From positions 73,074,993-73,138,992 of the forward strand of contig OX104115.1 of the NCBI GenBank assembly GCA_944474755.1: DNA of 64,000 nucleotides, in the 5' to 3' direction. The notes under the pieces were generated by a model. It did not search any database and was not told the origin of the DNA. It saw only the letters and a program-made list of their open reading frames with translations. Positions 1 to 11,255 of this stretch are shown here, in pieces (within the stretch, counting starts at the first letter, position 1; each line of letters opens with the position of its first letter). Position numbers and translations under genes: made by a program. The stretch is from Limnoperna fortunei. Its lineage: Eukaryota; Mollusca; Bivalvia; Mytilida; Modiolidae.

Positions 1-780
1 TAGCTGAAAAAATATTATTAATATTTAAAAATTTCTAAAATCTTATGATTTTAATATTGTTATTTGTATATTTTTCAATATAACAAAAGTATATAGACAA
101 AACAAAGGTAAAGAGATGTATCGGGGTATAAAGAATCATATCATATACTGTATATGCATCGCGGTAAAAAATTGCAGTGGGGTAAACGTTTTAACTGATC
201 TGTTCTGTTGACACCATCCTTAATTAACAGGATTTACAAGGGTACCTCTGCCAAATCGTGCACAATGGACATAGTGCCGGTAAAATATAGTAGTTATATA
301 GCTATTACTAATGATGACAAAAGCAATCTATAGTTTTGACTTGACGAAATCATAATAAATCAATACAGCTATCAATTTTGTACTGTGTCAGGACTCGGCT
401 TCTATTCAAAGTAAAACATGAACCCTAAGACATATGTATAAAGCATTACCGGAAGTAAGTTAAGTCGCATTTAAACAATAAAACACATAATCAGTTATGC
501 ATGATTTTCAAACAATTACTTATTCGGATTCTTTTTCAGGTTAGTGTTTGTATGTGAGTTTTAAGATTACTTGTCTGGATAATGTAATTTACAACGGACT
601 AATATAAATATTGTTGCAGAGTGGAATTTCTCAACTTGTCTGTCCTTACAGATCACGTTCTACTCCTGGATTCAGATGTTCAACACCTGTAATTTATCTT
701 TAATAACAGTTTTTATCGATTAAAACAGAGGACTTATAAATTCAATGTGGAAAACACTTGTTATTTTTAAAATGTTAGCT
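1..780. other. AT-rich intergenic, nothing recognised
   Basis: I see no open frame of note, no RNA gene and no repeat in this stretch. Confidence 0.5.
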
Positions 781-879
781 ATCACGTGATTCAGTTATTC
801 ATAGGTTATACAACAGATCCCAGTTTAAATAGTAAAGTATTTTCTTTACGCATTAGTTTTACCTGTTCATTATTTGTGC

Positions 880-2080
880 ATTTTTGTAACAGTAAAATAA
901 GTCGGGAAGTAAATTTAGTCCCACAGACTTTTGTTACTAGTAAAATAAGTCCATGTAGGTCAATTTCCTAGTTAATAGAACCTCGGACTTATTTTCCTAG
1001 GTAGAATAGTCCTACCATAGTAAAATTAGATCGGTACTTTTTTCCTATGAAAATCGGGTACTTGACTTGTTAATTTACTGATTTATTGATTTTGGTTAGT
1101 AAACATAAAATTATATTAATTGATATTTAAAAATTTGGTTATTGGTGTTAATTGCTATATATATATATATATATATATATAAACAAAACTCTTCATTTAA
1201 TTGTTTATAATTTTACAGTATGTGAAGTAAATTTAATATATTTAGCATATTGAAAACAGAAACGTGCTATAATTTAATTATCATTTTAAAATATCAGATA
1301 ATTTAATATATATAGTAGAAAATAGGAACGTTTGCATAAAATTGTTTTCTTCTTGCTTGTAACCATTATTAGAGATTGTTTTATTCTAAGAATGGGCCAA
1401 TCAAATCTATTCCAATTTTATTATTAAAAGTGTAAACTAAGTCCGGTAGTAAAATATGTTCCCAGGACTATTTTTACTGTAAAAATATTTCTAGGCTTTA
1501 ACAGTAAAATTAGTGTTCCATAGACTATTTTTACTATAGTAAAATATTTCCATTCTCACAGATTTTATTAGTTAAATAGAAGAACGACTAATTTTAATAA
1601 TCCTCTTTCATTATCTCAATTTATATATTACTTTGAAGGGATTAAAAGTGTTCATCATGAAAAAATCATGTTTTGTGAATTGATATTTTGCAATGTTACT
1701 TAAGTAAGTGAGAAGTTTTTGCAGTCGATAGAATTCGTTTTATTAGAAAATTTAGGTATGTTAATTGCTGTTTTTCATCTACTTACTATAAATATAGTAA
1801 AAAAGTGAGAAGTGTTTACGGTGTATAGAATTTATTTTATAAGATGATTGATAAATTCTTCTATATGCACGTTTATTATTCCTAGTATTTTCAGTACCGG
1901 AGTATGATTCCTAAATAGTAAAACAGTCCGTATTATGAGTATTTTACTAGGAAAATTGATCCCATGACTAGATTTACTAGGAAAACTGATCACAAGACTA
2001 GATTTTCTAGACATGGGCTTTTTTAACTAGGAAAATTAGGAACCACGGATATATTTTCTAGTAATATTGGTCTGTTCGGA
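880..2080. repeat. clusters of a degenerate short motif
   Basis: Three clusters (about 880-1,060, 1,430-1,570 and 1,885-2,080) reuse the same words in both orientations: variants of 'ttactaggaaaattgatc', 'catgactagat', 'agtaaaataagtcc' and 'ggactatttttact'. Around 1,941-2,070 they form a rough tandem of about 33 bp. Spacing and sequence are too decayed to define a clean unit. A (TA)n run lies between the first two clusters. Origin unknown. It could be an eroded minisatellite or the inside of a non-autonomous element. Confidence 0.5.
1156..1181. repeat. (TA)n microsatellite
   Basis: Uninterrupted TA dinucleotides, about 13 repeats. Confidence 0.95.
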
Positions 2081-2173
2081 CTAATTTATCGCTTATACCT
2101 TCATCGGATTGTGAGTTCTTGTATGATCAATAGGTTGTTGATTGTATTATCTCGACATGTTCCTAGTAACACT

Positions 2174-2556
2174 GGGACCATACTGGGAGGGTTCCCAGTG
2201 CTGGACCCAAAGAGCAGCCCAGCGCGTCCCTGGGTGGCAGACACGGGAGACCCTCTCGTTGGGGGATTGTCAGGTCATAATACGTAAAGCTTGGCCGCTG
2301 ACCGTAGTGGGTAATGTGGAGAGTGCCACGCTCCTTGTACGATAAAGACCCCATTTGTATATTTCGAAAACGTGTAGGCTCATTATAGCCGCTACAAAAG
2401 GCTAAATTTTCCGCTCTTACCCAAAACTCCATACTTTTCCAGTAGCAGTCTAAATTGTGTTCCCTGTGTCCGATCCCTCCCCTTTTCCGTTTTCCTAAAT
2501 ATAGCTGAAATACTGCTCGCTGGACGTAAAGAAAACATCCAAAAAATTGATCAATC
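2174..2556 (+). mobile_element. SINE-like element, family B, copy 1
   Basis: About 380 bp. It begins 'ggaccatactgggaggg' and ends 'tggacgtaaagaaaacatcc' plus an aatc-rich tail. The same sequence recurs at 3,884, 20,164 (reverse) and 41,980. I do not see clear A and B boxes at the 5' end. The tail ('gctgaaatactgctc...') is of the same style as the tRNA-SINE tails in this window, so shared LINE machinery is likely. Open frames here are shadows of the repeat. Confidence 0.75.
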
Positions 2557-2589
2557 TTAAGTTACAAAATGTATTGCTCAATGTTTTTT

Positions 2590-2824
2590 GTTTGTTGAAA
2601 TCGTGTTTAACGCCACTTCCAGCAAGTTTTAAGCTATATCATGGCGTCCAGTTTTTTTTGGAGGAGGAATTCAGAGTACCGGGAGAAAACCCCGACGTTC
2701 TGTAGGAAAACTGGCAATAATTGTCAATTACGATTGGAGTCGAGCACACCCTGCACCCTGTAAGACTTGAACCCCGTGATCAATAGTAGACTAACTACTT
2801 TGACCACTAGGCCACCGAGGCACC
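2590..2824 (-). mobile_element. tRNA-SINE, family A, degenerate copy
   Basis: The reverse complement carries the tRNA-like head ('ggccaccgag' on this strand), the 'actggacgccatgatat' body and the 'gtggcgttaaac' tail shared by all family A copies. It is diverged and lacks part of the B-box region. Confidence 0.8.
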
Positions 2825-3883
2825 TCTATTGTTTACTCAAAATACTGTACCTGCAAATGTTAAGAAGTAAAATCCTTTTACTCGTAACAATTCTCTGTCA
2901 ACTCGATACCACTTTTCTTTCTTATTTTTCATGTCAAAGCCAACACTGAAAAAAACATTGTGTATTAAATTAAAAGACGAATGCCATTTGTGTAATTAGG
3001 TTAGTTGACATATACACGAAAGTAGCAGTATGTTTTCATTTCCTTAGAGTACTTTTGCTTGGTGGTACTTGCATTATTCGCGACGTAACCGCAAATATGG
3101 TGGCATTATTGTTCTTCGAGAAAGGAGTAAATTTCGCACATTTGACCATTTTTGTTCTAGGTTCATGTTAGTATTGACTTTCTTTGGCGTTTTAAAATAT
3201 CTAAAAAAATATACTATGGACTGCTAAGATGCTTGATGTGCGTTTAAGGTGCGAAAATATTAGTAAAACATTTTCCTATATAATAAATTATATAAAATAA
3301 CCAATTAAATTAAAAACTACAAATCCGGGCCATATATAGCTCTCATTATTATTTTTGGCAGACGAAAATTTCAAGCAGGAAAGGAAAAAACAATTCTAAA
3401 TGAACTTTTGTGGTTCAAATAAGTTTTTTTTATAAGTGCTGGTCTCTGTAAGAATAAGGCAGACACGGTAATTGTACGTGATATATGGTAGAAAAACAAC
3501 ACATGGATCTCAATGAATTTTAAGAATTGTTACAATTTTTTTTATATTTTCCGAGTCATTCGTAAAATATTTCATTGAACAGGGGGTACATGTATCACTA
3601 CTAAAATATTACTTTTAATACATGACAATACCTTAAACAAGATAGCATCCAAGATCCGCTATCATACAAACAAACAAAACCATGTTCTTTTGTGTTTGTC
3701 ATACATAATCTTTATTTGTAAGCTATTTTTCATTATCCTTTTTGTGATAACATTTTTAATATCCGGAACAAAAAGTACACAATATATATAATAACGAGTA
3801 AATAAAAAAAAATATAAAAGGAACATATACCTTACATATTTTTAATTTTTTTTTAATGCACTACATCTGATTATGTACCTGTG
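2825..3883. other. intergenic, nothing recognised
   Basis: AT-rich sequence between two SINEs. No coding or structural signal seen. Confidence 0.4.
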
Positions 3884-4284
3884 ACCATACTGGGAGGCTT
3901 CCCAGTGCTCGGCCCACAGAGCAGCCCAGCGCGTCCCTGGGTGGCGGATAGGGGAGACCCTCTCGTTTGGGGGGTTGTCAGGTCATAATACGGAAAGCTT
4001 AGCCGCGGACCGTAGTGGGGAACTTGTTTGTAGAATGCCACGCTCCTTGCACCATAAAGACCCCATTTGTAGCTTTCGAAAAAGACTAGGCTCATTGTAG
4101 CCGCTACAAAAGGCTAAATACTCCACGTGCACCCTTACCCCAATACTTAATACTTTTTCAGTGACAGAAATGTTGTTCCCTATGTCGTATCCCACCGATT
4201 TTTCCAAGGATTTATTGTCGTCCGGGATATAACTGAAATAATGCTCACTAGACGTTAGGCAAACATCCAATCAATCAACCAATC
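3884..4284 (+). mobile_element. SINE-like element, family B, copy 2
   Basis: A full-length relative of the copy at 2,174: same head ('gaccatactgggagg'), same middle ('gtcaggtcataatacgg') and an aatc tail. The open frames at 3,871-4,270 are repeat shadows. Confidence 0.8.
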
Positions 4285-4401
4285 TTATTATGTACAGTAA
4301 CATCCTAATTATAGTTTGACAATAGCTTGATAAGAAATAGCGAATCGCCGAGCCATTTAACTGTTTGATTGCGATTTTAGACTAACTCGACCTGCAAACA
4401 G

Positions 4402-4501
4402 TTGACAAAGCTCGACGTTTTGTCGAACATTATTTGCTAGCTATGCGCGAACGCTTTTTAAACGAGCGGGACTACGCAGTAGCCCAGCTGGAGCCTCAGC
4501 A
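4402..4501 (+). CDS. orphan exon-like block
   Basis: A short stretch with much higher GC than its surroundings. It reads in one frame as ...RRFVEHYLLAMRERFLNERD... and ends ...QLEPQQ directly before a plausible donor (cag|gtaaca at 4,502). A possible acceptor (aaacag) lies at 4,396-4,401, giving an exon of about 100 nt. No partner exon is visible nearby and I do not recognise the family. It may be a lone exon of a gene or a relic. Seen: composition shift, open frame, donor. Inferred: exon status. Confidence 0.3.
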
Positions 4502-4509
4502 GGTAACAC

Positions 4510-5050
4510 AGACAACTCGCTTGAAAAGTAAAATTGGTCGTCTCGCTAGTCTGAAGATAACTTGTGCAAGTAACAGAGCCTGGAATTCCATCCTTTTCAA
4601 CGCATATCCGTCAATAATCGTTCTTATTATTGAGAATATAGAACACAATATTTGTTCAAACAATATCTTAACGTTATTATCCAAAAAATACCAAATATGA
4701 AAATTAAAATGGACACTAACAAAAGACAAGTTGTCAGTTGCGATTGTGTCCGGTGTCAATGTCTAGGCATCGTAAAAGCACTATCGCTTTGTTTGAACAC
4801 AGAAACTAATTAGGTTTGTCAGCAGTAGAGTTCTTGACTGTCTCAAATTTACATACTTTATGTTCATCTATTTATGTTCAGTGGATAAATACGGAATGAT
4901 GACCTAGCGCCATTTCTTCATTTGCATAGTAAAATGTAAATTACAGTTAAAGTGAGCATTAGTGTTTCTAGTCGTGGCAGCAGAAATATTGAATAAAATC
5001 GAAATATTTATATGATAATGAATGTAATATTCATATGATAATGAATGTTT
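4510..5050. other. intergenic, nothing recognised
   Basis: AT-rich. Just before 5,055 a 'catatgataatgaatgt' word occurs twice. Confidence 0.4.
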
Positions 5051-5054
5051 TAAT

Positions 5055-5141
5055 CGAAATTCTAACACTCACCTCACGTTCGAAATTCTAACACTCACCT
5101 CACGTTCGAAATTCTAACACTCACCTCACGTTCGAAATTCT
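5055..5141. repeat. 26-bp tandem repeat, 3.3 copies
   Basis: Unit 'cgaaattctaacactcacct' plus 'cacgtt', perfect at 5,055, 5,081 and 5,107, with a 9-nt partial fourth copy. Confidence 0.95.
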
Positions 5142-6118
5142 GAAGGTTGAGACACAATAACGTGCATTCACCTCAAACTAAAAATATATTATACCCATAC
5201 ATGTACGATATACATATTTGTATCACTTAACTTTACTAACAACGCTAAATCGAAATGGGAAAAGGTTGAGGTCACAGTACTCATGACAGTAAACAGTGGT
5301 ATGTGGGAGTCATTTTTACCATGTAAAATTTTCTTCCAATGTCAGAATCGTGTTATTCATATAACGTCTACAATGAACATTCGCTCAAAATATCAGTATT
5401 TGATTATAATTTTATCATCGATAAAAATTGACAAAATTTACAACACATTTACCGCGATAATCCGTCATCATATTAAGATACTATTTTTTTGTGGACTAAT
5501 CGGGTACAACAGTAGTAATTGGTCACTACATAGGCAAAGAAAAACCTCTCTGATTTGCATGCATAAAATTGACCTACGTTATCCTAGGCTTGGTAATTTA
5601 TATATATATGTGCTAGACAAATTTCTTTTTTTTTTTCATTTTTCACGATTTTTAACAGTTTGATGGCATCTCACTTTTATTTATAATTTCGAATATAAAA
5701 AGACTAATTTGTTAAAAACACTAACAAAACTTTATCATGCAAGATCTGACAAAATACATAAATTATGCGAGATCATACGGGAAAATAAAGGTATACATTT
5801 TACCTACCTTATTGACCCAATCAGGACACCTGTCTTAATCAATACACAATCTGGTAACACATTGAATGTATTTATTACAGGTGAGCACCTGTTTCTGTTT
5901 GTTTCTTATACTCAGTATAAAACTGGTTCTTATTTATTTAGAATTACAGTGATTGGTAAGGAATTCGCACTGAGGATGTTGTCTTTTTATGTCATAATAA
6001 GTAACACGGATATGTTCAGGTATTTTCCAGAGCGAAAAGATTTCGTGTTATAACATAATTAAGTTATGATTTAAAATTTATAGAAATAATATGTGGGTAG
6101 AAGGGAAGTAATTTAACG
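5142..6118. other. intergenic with two unassigned open frames
   Basis: Open frames at 5,283-5,663 (126 codons) and 5,709-6,053 (114 codons) on the + strand show no motif I recognise and use AT-rich codons like the flanks. Frames of this length can occur by chance here. I do not call them genes. Confidence 0.4.
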
Positions 6119-6347
6119 ATTGGTTATGGTAATGTAGTATCTATTATTGATCACATGCGTGCCAATGAGGGTGTCGGTTCGAATTTTAATGCGGGCAGGG
6201 TGTGCTCGACGCCAGGCTCAATTGATAAATATTTCAGCTTTCAAGGCGAAGGCCAAAGCTTTTCACCGAGAACTCCAAAAAATTATGTGTAGTTTTATAA
6301 CTTAAAGATCGCTGAAATTGACGTTAAACCCCATTGAAACAAACATA
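6119..6347 (+). mobile_element. tRNA-SINE, family A, decayed copy
   Basis: Matches the family A head ('tctattattgatcacat'), B box ('ggttcgaat'), 'gcgggcagggtgtgctcga' and tail ('cgttaaaccccat...aaacaaac'), with the middle heavily diverged. Confidence 0.65.
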
Positions 6348-7660
6348 AACTATTGTCCCAGGCAGAATACAACATAGATATTCAATGTAGGGTAAACAAT
6401 TTGGTAGGGCCTTGGTAACAATCTGGTAACCAATTAGTTTCTCGAAAGAATATAACGCCAATAATTAGTAATAAATAGCAAGGGGCTAAACACTTATCAA
6501 AAAACCAAATTACTGTATTTAAAAAGAACAATTTTTACACTATAATTCAGCGTTCCATGGTTCTTTTATTGTTGTTTAACATAAGTCTACTTCTTAAAAC
6601 CATCGTAAAATATATATAGCTCAGTCTTCTTTTTTATATATCCAATATTAATAAAACAACAAAACAGCTCAATCAACAGGTATAATAGGCAAGTAAGTTC
6701 TGATTTCCATTGAGCGATTTACTGTAGGTTATCAGGCCAAGAACAAGCAAGGACATTAAAACATTCATGTACAGTGTGACAGCGATAACGATCAAGCAAT
6801 GCTGCTTAAAAGAAAAAAACGCACGATGTCATATGTCCGAGATTTAAGAAACGATGGAAAATAGATAGCAAAATTCAGGCCAACAATAAAAAAGCAAACA
6901 ACCAAAACAGAAAGAGAGTAATCAGAACCCCAAAAATCCACAGGGCACTCTATTGCTCCAGGCGAGGAAGCATTTCCCTATGGACGGACAGCTGACAATT
7001 GGGAAGTTGTATTTATCACGTTTGTCATACATAGAGTATACATGTAGTTCGTAGTTTTAATGACGAAGAAGAGGAACAGACTTTGTCTTCCGTGTATTTT
7101 TTAAGATTAAAATCATAATTTCGGTCATGTCCAAATATTAGTGGCTGTGATGACAAACGAAAAGTACAGTCATTTATTAGTCATAAAGTACGATTATTTC
7201 TTTATCATTATTTGTACTTGAATTTTTTTTAATTTTAATTTTCTTTGTAATTGTAAGCAAACAGGATTGTCTTATCAAATAGTTTTTAGAAAAATCCCAA
7301 TATTAAAAAAAGATTACCATATCTATTAAGAAACAAAAATATTAAATTGAAATGAAATTGTACTAAACATTATGAAATGATAACTCGTCAAAAATTATAT
7401 TAAATCAGCAGGATTTTGCTTTTATCTAACCATGACAGTTACATATTTATTATTTTGTGATTTTATAAATGACTACAATATATTTTAAAAATTACACAAG
7501 TCACAATCATGCGAGCATGAGCCGCAGCGGTTGGTGAGTTATGTGTTTTTCTCCCGAGAAAACGCGACATAATTTGATAATAAGGACTTCAATAGGTTTC
7601 AGTTAACAAGAATTGTAATAAATTAGGCATCTGAGATTGTAGGTGTGGACAGATGTTTTA
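6348..7660. other. intergenic; contains a copy of the minisatellite's 3' flank
   Basis: No gene seen. A 25-bp stretch at 7,462-7,486 is identical to 19,410-19,434, the sequence just after the large 36-bp array. Confidence 0.5.
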
Positions 7661-7839
7661 ATGGTGTGTTCTTGTTCTGCCCACTTTTTGAAAATACAGG
7701 TAAAAAAGTAAGTGGGCAGAACAGGTATTGAGAACAGAATTGTATTAATTAGATCTAATTAGAGAACAAAGGATTCAAAATTATAGTCTTTTTCAAAATA
7801 TTAATAAATATCAAACATATATATGTGTCATTATTTATT

Positions 7840-8042
7840 TTTTATATATCTTGTAAAAAGCACTTATTACAGAGAACATCATTAGATAATAGAATGCAAC
7901 TTTAGTTTTGGGTTTTAATAGCTATCTAAATAACAATAAATAATAATACATACTTAAGGTTCTTTAATATAAAACATATTTATATTTTATATATCTTGTA
8001 AAAAGCATTTATTACAGAGAACATCATTAGATAATATAAGAC
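7840..8042. repeat. local direct repeat, about 55 bp, two copies
   Basis: 'tatatatcttgtaaaaagca' followed by 'cagagaacatcattagataa' occurs at about 7,843 and again about 145 bp later, with one or two differences. Confidence 0.85.
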
Positions 8043-8162
8043 ATATTTATTTTTATAACAAATTTACAAACAATTAATTTTAAAAGTTATTCTAGGTGAA
8101 GTAGATGTGAAGCTGCATCCAAGTATTGAATAACATCCATGCTGCCATCTGCAAGTCGTTGT

Positions 8163-8324
8163 TTAAGCTGGGTTAGTCTGCTGTCGATGGTCTTTAATTG
8201 TACATCTCCAGTAGGTTCTCTCTCCACGGTTGTTTTTGACGCTGTAGATGTAGCCGCGGTATGCTAGGTTCTGTGATCCATACTTGTTACGTACAAATTG
8301 TACTTGGACTTGTGCATGTGCCAT
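8163..8324 (-). pseudogene. truncated FLYWCH zinc-finger reading frame
   Basis: Starts ATG at 8,322-8,324 and runs 53 codons. It reads ...FVRNKYGSQNLAYRGYIY... then ...ERTYWRC..., which matches the first two thirds of a FLYWCH finger (K/G-rich turn, GYxY, YWRC). The later Cys and His ligands are absent: after YWRC the frame runs out at a TAA. A second frame then continues to a stop at 8,087-8,089 as a polar, Leu/Gln-rich tail (...DSRLTQLKQRLADG...). This looks like an internal deletion joining the start and end of a longer transposon protein out of frame. Confidence 0.55.
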
Positions 8325-9522
8325 TGTGGCTCAAATATCACTGATTTGACCGTAGAGTTTTCATGCTTTTAAGACTGGTTGACAGCTTTGACACTGTTCA
8401 GAAGTTAATAAGTTTTCCTTTGATACTGAGCAGTTTTCATATTTACCTGATTTATTTACTAATTAGGCTAATTATGAAACAGACTATAGACACTAAAACA
8501 ACAATCACACCAATTAAGTTTACACAAGACTAGTGGGCAGAACAAGAATATACAAGACAAGATATGGGTTAAACCCATATCCAGAGATGTTCGATTTTAT
8601 AGGTGTATCCCATTTGGTTTAATAGTTTTTTTTTCAATTTGTTTTATTTAAAATTTCATCATATGCTGTAAAGGGATGCAAATATAGACGATTGTGAAAG
8701 GCAAGAAATAATCATCTTGATTATAATATCTCAACTTTGAGAAGAGTACTGTAATATAAAAAAGCAAAGTTTTGGAAGGGCAAATATATGTTTACCAATA
8801 AAAATACATTGACCATAGTCAAGTGGTTCTGTGGGGGAAAATGTGAATGTAAGATCGGCAGTTATCGCATCCTCGGAAAATCAAAGAAAACATACCAACA
8901 AGTTACAATTTTTATTGATTTAATTTTACTGTTAATTAAAATTGTTTCAAAAGATTTGCAATTAAACGTATTTCGAACGTCAAACTAGTTCATGTGCATA
9001 AACATTGCTAAGAACTTTTTTTTTATTATTGAGAAATTTCTTTTCCCTACTAATTTCTACCACATTTTTCACTGATTCAGACATCAATTTTTAAAAAAAA
9101 CATGCCTGTTTGAAAATCTAATTTTGTATATATATTTTCTTCTCACACAGCCAATAATACAATTGGTACAGAGAAAGTTACAAATAAACAAACAAAACAA
9201 CAGATTATATACAGTATATATCAAAATCATAATCTAATTTAGCCATTTTAGCGCTTATTATGCGAGTCTGATTGGTCTTTCATTTTTACCTTTCATCAAA
9301 GTTCAGTGTCAGGTAATAAATAATCAATTAGCAAATAAACAAGGCACATCTAATATACAATTACATCACAGAAATGTCTCTGCCCCCTCCCTAAAACCAG
9401 CACTACCACACACGAATCGTTCACGAGAGTTTGGGATTTCGAAACCGTCAATAAACAAAACCCAGGGTAATTAAATTTAATGTTCAAGATGACTAATTTT
9501 CTGCGTAAAAGTTCCATTTTCT

Positions 9523-9925
9523 ACCTTATAAATTATGAAATAATCCAGAAATAAGTTTTCTGGATGAGTGGCCACAAGCGCGTTAAACAAAATCGAAAAA
9601 TGCACTTTTATTGTCAAATTATCTAAGTAACTAATAAAAGAAACCGAAAAATATTCACTTTATCATGTTAAAATAAGAATGCATTAAAAAAAATTACGAA
9701 GCTTGAAATCACGAAATAATCCAAGAAATACAATTGAAGCGATGAAATACATTACTTTATATAACATAACAAAATTTTTAAATGCCTTTTTCTTATTAAA
9801 TTAAATAACTAATTAATAAAAGAAACTCAAGTAAATACATTTTATTATGTCAAGAATAGAATGCATTAATAAAAATACTAGGCTTACCCTATAGATAGTA
9901 AAATAATCCAAAAATAAAAATTGAG
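9523..9925. repeat. diverged tandem repeat, period about 180 bp
   Basis: The words 'gaaataatccagaaata', 'gaaataatccaagaaata' and 'aaaataatccaaaaata' occur at about 9,537, 9,713 and 9,899. 'aataaaagaaac' and 'agaatgcatta' recur with the same spacing. About 2.3 eroded copies. Confidence 0.6.
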
Positions 9926-10249
9926 GCGGATCTATTCATACTACCGACATACTGGTAAAGCGCGCATTAATATGCAATTATGTACATCTTTACTTCTTCT
10001 CATTAGATCAGGACAAAAAAAAACGTATTTTAAAGCTTGAAGGATTTAACAAATACGAAAAACTGTAATTGAAATATTTTCTTTAATATTAAATTTGCCA
10101 TTTTATCACTTACAACATGAACTATATTGTAGAGTATGGTTTTTACCTTTTTGCTCAATTTACCCGAAAACAATTATATATCATTAAGAGATAATAAGAA
10201 GAGATCGAACATATGAAAATTTAAAAAGTGGGCAGAAGTGGAATAAACC

Positions 10250-10620
10250 GTTTTAATGCTGTTTTGGTTTTAGATAGGCTAATCGTCTGTGATACTGTAC
10301 AGACATTTCCTGTGGTCAGGCACTTAATTATAATTGAATTAAGAAAGAGTTTGTGTTATGATTTTAATTTGTTGACGTTGTATACAGATGTTTCATGGTA
10401 TTAAATCGTTATATAGTTGACTTTTATTATGAAATAGTTTTTATCTTATGATTAAAGCGATTGATTTTGTATAAAAATGTTTCACGGTATATTATCGCTT
10501 TCCCTTTTATCCCTAAAAAATAAGGGTTTTTGGGTTTAAGTGCGAATCTACCAGTGATAACCTATATTGAATTTTATGTTTCCCACACACAGCTCGGGTG
10601 GGGAGGACCTTGACGATCCA
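10250..10620. other. intergenic, nothing recognised
   Basis: No gene or repeat seen between the transposon end and the duplicated array flank. Confidence 0.4.
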
Positions 10621-10671
10621 GTGGCACTTTTTGAACCCCACCTTCGCATTATGGTTTGAATGTATATACAA
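10621..10671. repeat. direct repeat matching the array's 5' flank
   Basis: These 51 bp match 11,256-11,306, directly in front of the 36-bp array, with one mismatch. Similarity tapers off after that. Confidence 0.95.
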
Positions 10672-10788
10672 ATCTTTTAATATGCTTATTATAAATATTA
10701 ATTATAATTAATTAAACAGGGTCGCCTATTATGGTGGCTCTTTTACGCCAATCTTGGTGTTTGTTTTTGTTAAATTAATGCAAACAAG

Positions 10789-10820
10789 CTCGCTGTGTGG
10801 GAGTTAATCATGACACAAAA
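10789..10820. repeat. isolated single unit of the 36-bp repeat
   Basis: 'ctcgctgtgtgggag' then 'ttaatcatgacacaa' matches the array unit over about 30 bp with a few differences, 515 bp before the array and after its own copy of the 5' flank. It looks like an ancestral single-copy version. Confidence 0.8.
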
Positions 10821-11255
10821 GCAATTTATCACATAAATTAACTTGTGGAATGTGCAATTGCTCAAGAATATTCATTTGACAAAATGTTGAAATGATTTGT
10901 CCAATCAAAACTAAGGAGGTGCGGCTTAACGATTGATAACATAAGGTGTAATAATGCAAAGCACTTTAATCAAATGATCGAAAACGGGTATTTAACTTTG
11001 TGTGAATTTGAATTGTTCTTGTCTTTTGAAAAATTACCACCTCCTCCCCTTCCACCAACCATATTTCATTATTTAAATTTGTGTCTTCTGTAATGGTAAA
11101 ACATGACTATTTTTATTTTTATTGTATGAATTGTTCACATTTTAGCAATATTATAGTTTGTACGTAGCTTATATTTATAAGTATAGTTTACCTGTTTATG
11201 TTTTTGTAGTTCTTTCTTTTTACAATGTATTATAATTGTTTTATTTTACTTAGTG
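10821..11255. other. intergenic, nothing recognised
   Basis: Unique AT-rich sequence in front of the array. Confidence 0.4.

Larger units (their letters stand above)
7663..10249. mobile_element. decayed DNA transposon, MULE-like?
   Basis: The word 'ttctgcccacttttt' at the left end (7,675) reappears inverted at the right end (10,221-10,236). Imperfect matching extends about 12 bp outward, and 'gttttaat' flanks both sides (7,655-7,662 and 10,250-10,257) as a possible 8-bp target duplication. Inside, 7,669-7,685 is matched perfectly by an inverted 17-mer at 8,532-8,548, and another inverted copy sits at about 7,709-7,729. So there are at least two nested or alternative right ends. A FLYWCH-type reading frame lies within (8,163-8,324, minus). 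FLYWCH domains are often carried by MULE-type elements, hence the tentative class. The rest is non-coding. Confidence 0.45.

Noticed and set aside
2142..4270. Small open frames on both strands at 2.1-4.3 kb
   Set aside because: All fall within SINE copies and reflect repeat sequence.
5283..6053. Open frames of 126 and 114 codons
   Set aside because: No motif, no splice context, composition like the flanks. Chance frames of this size are expected in a window this long.
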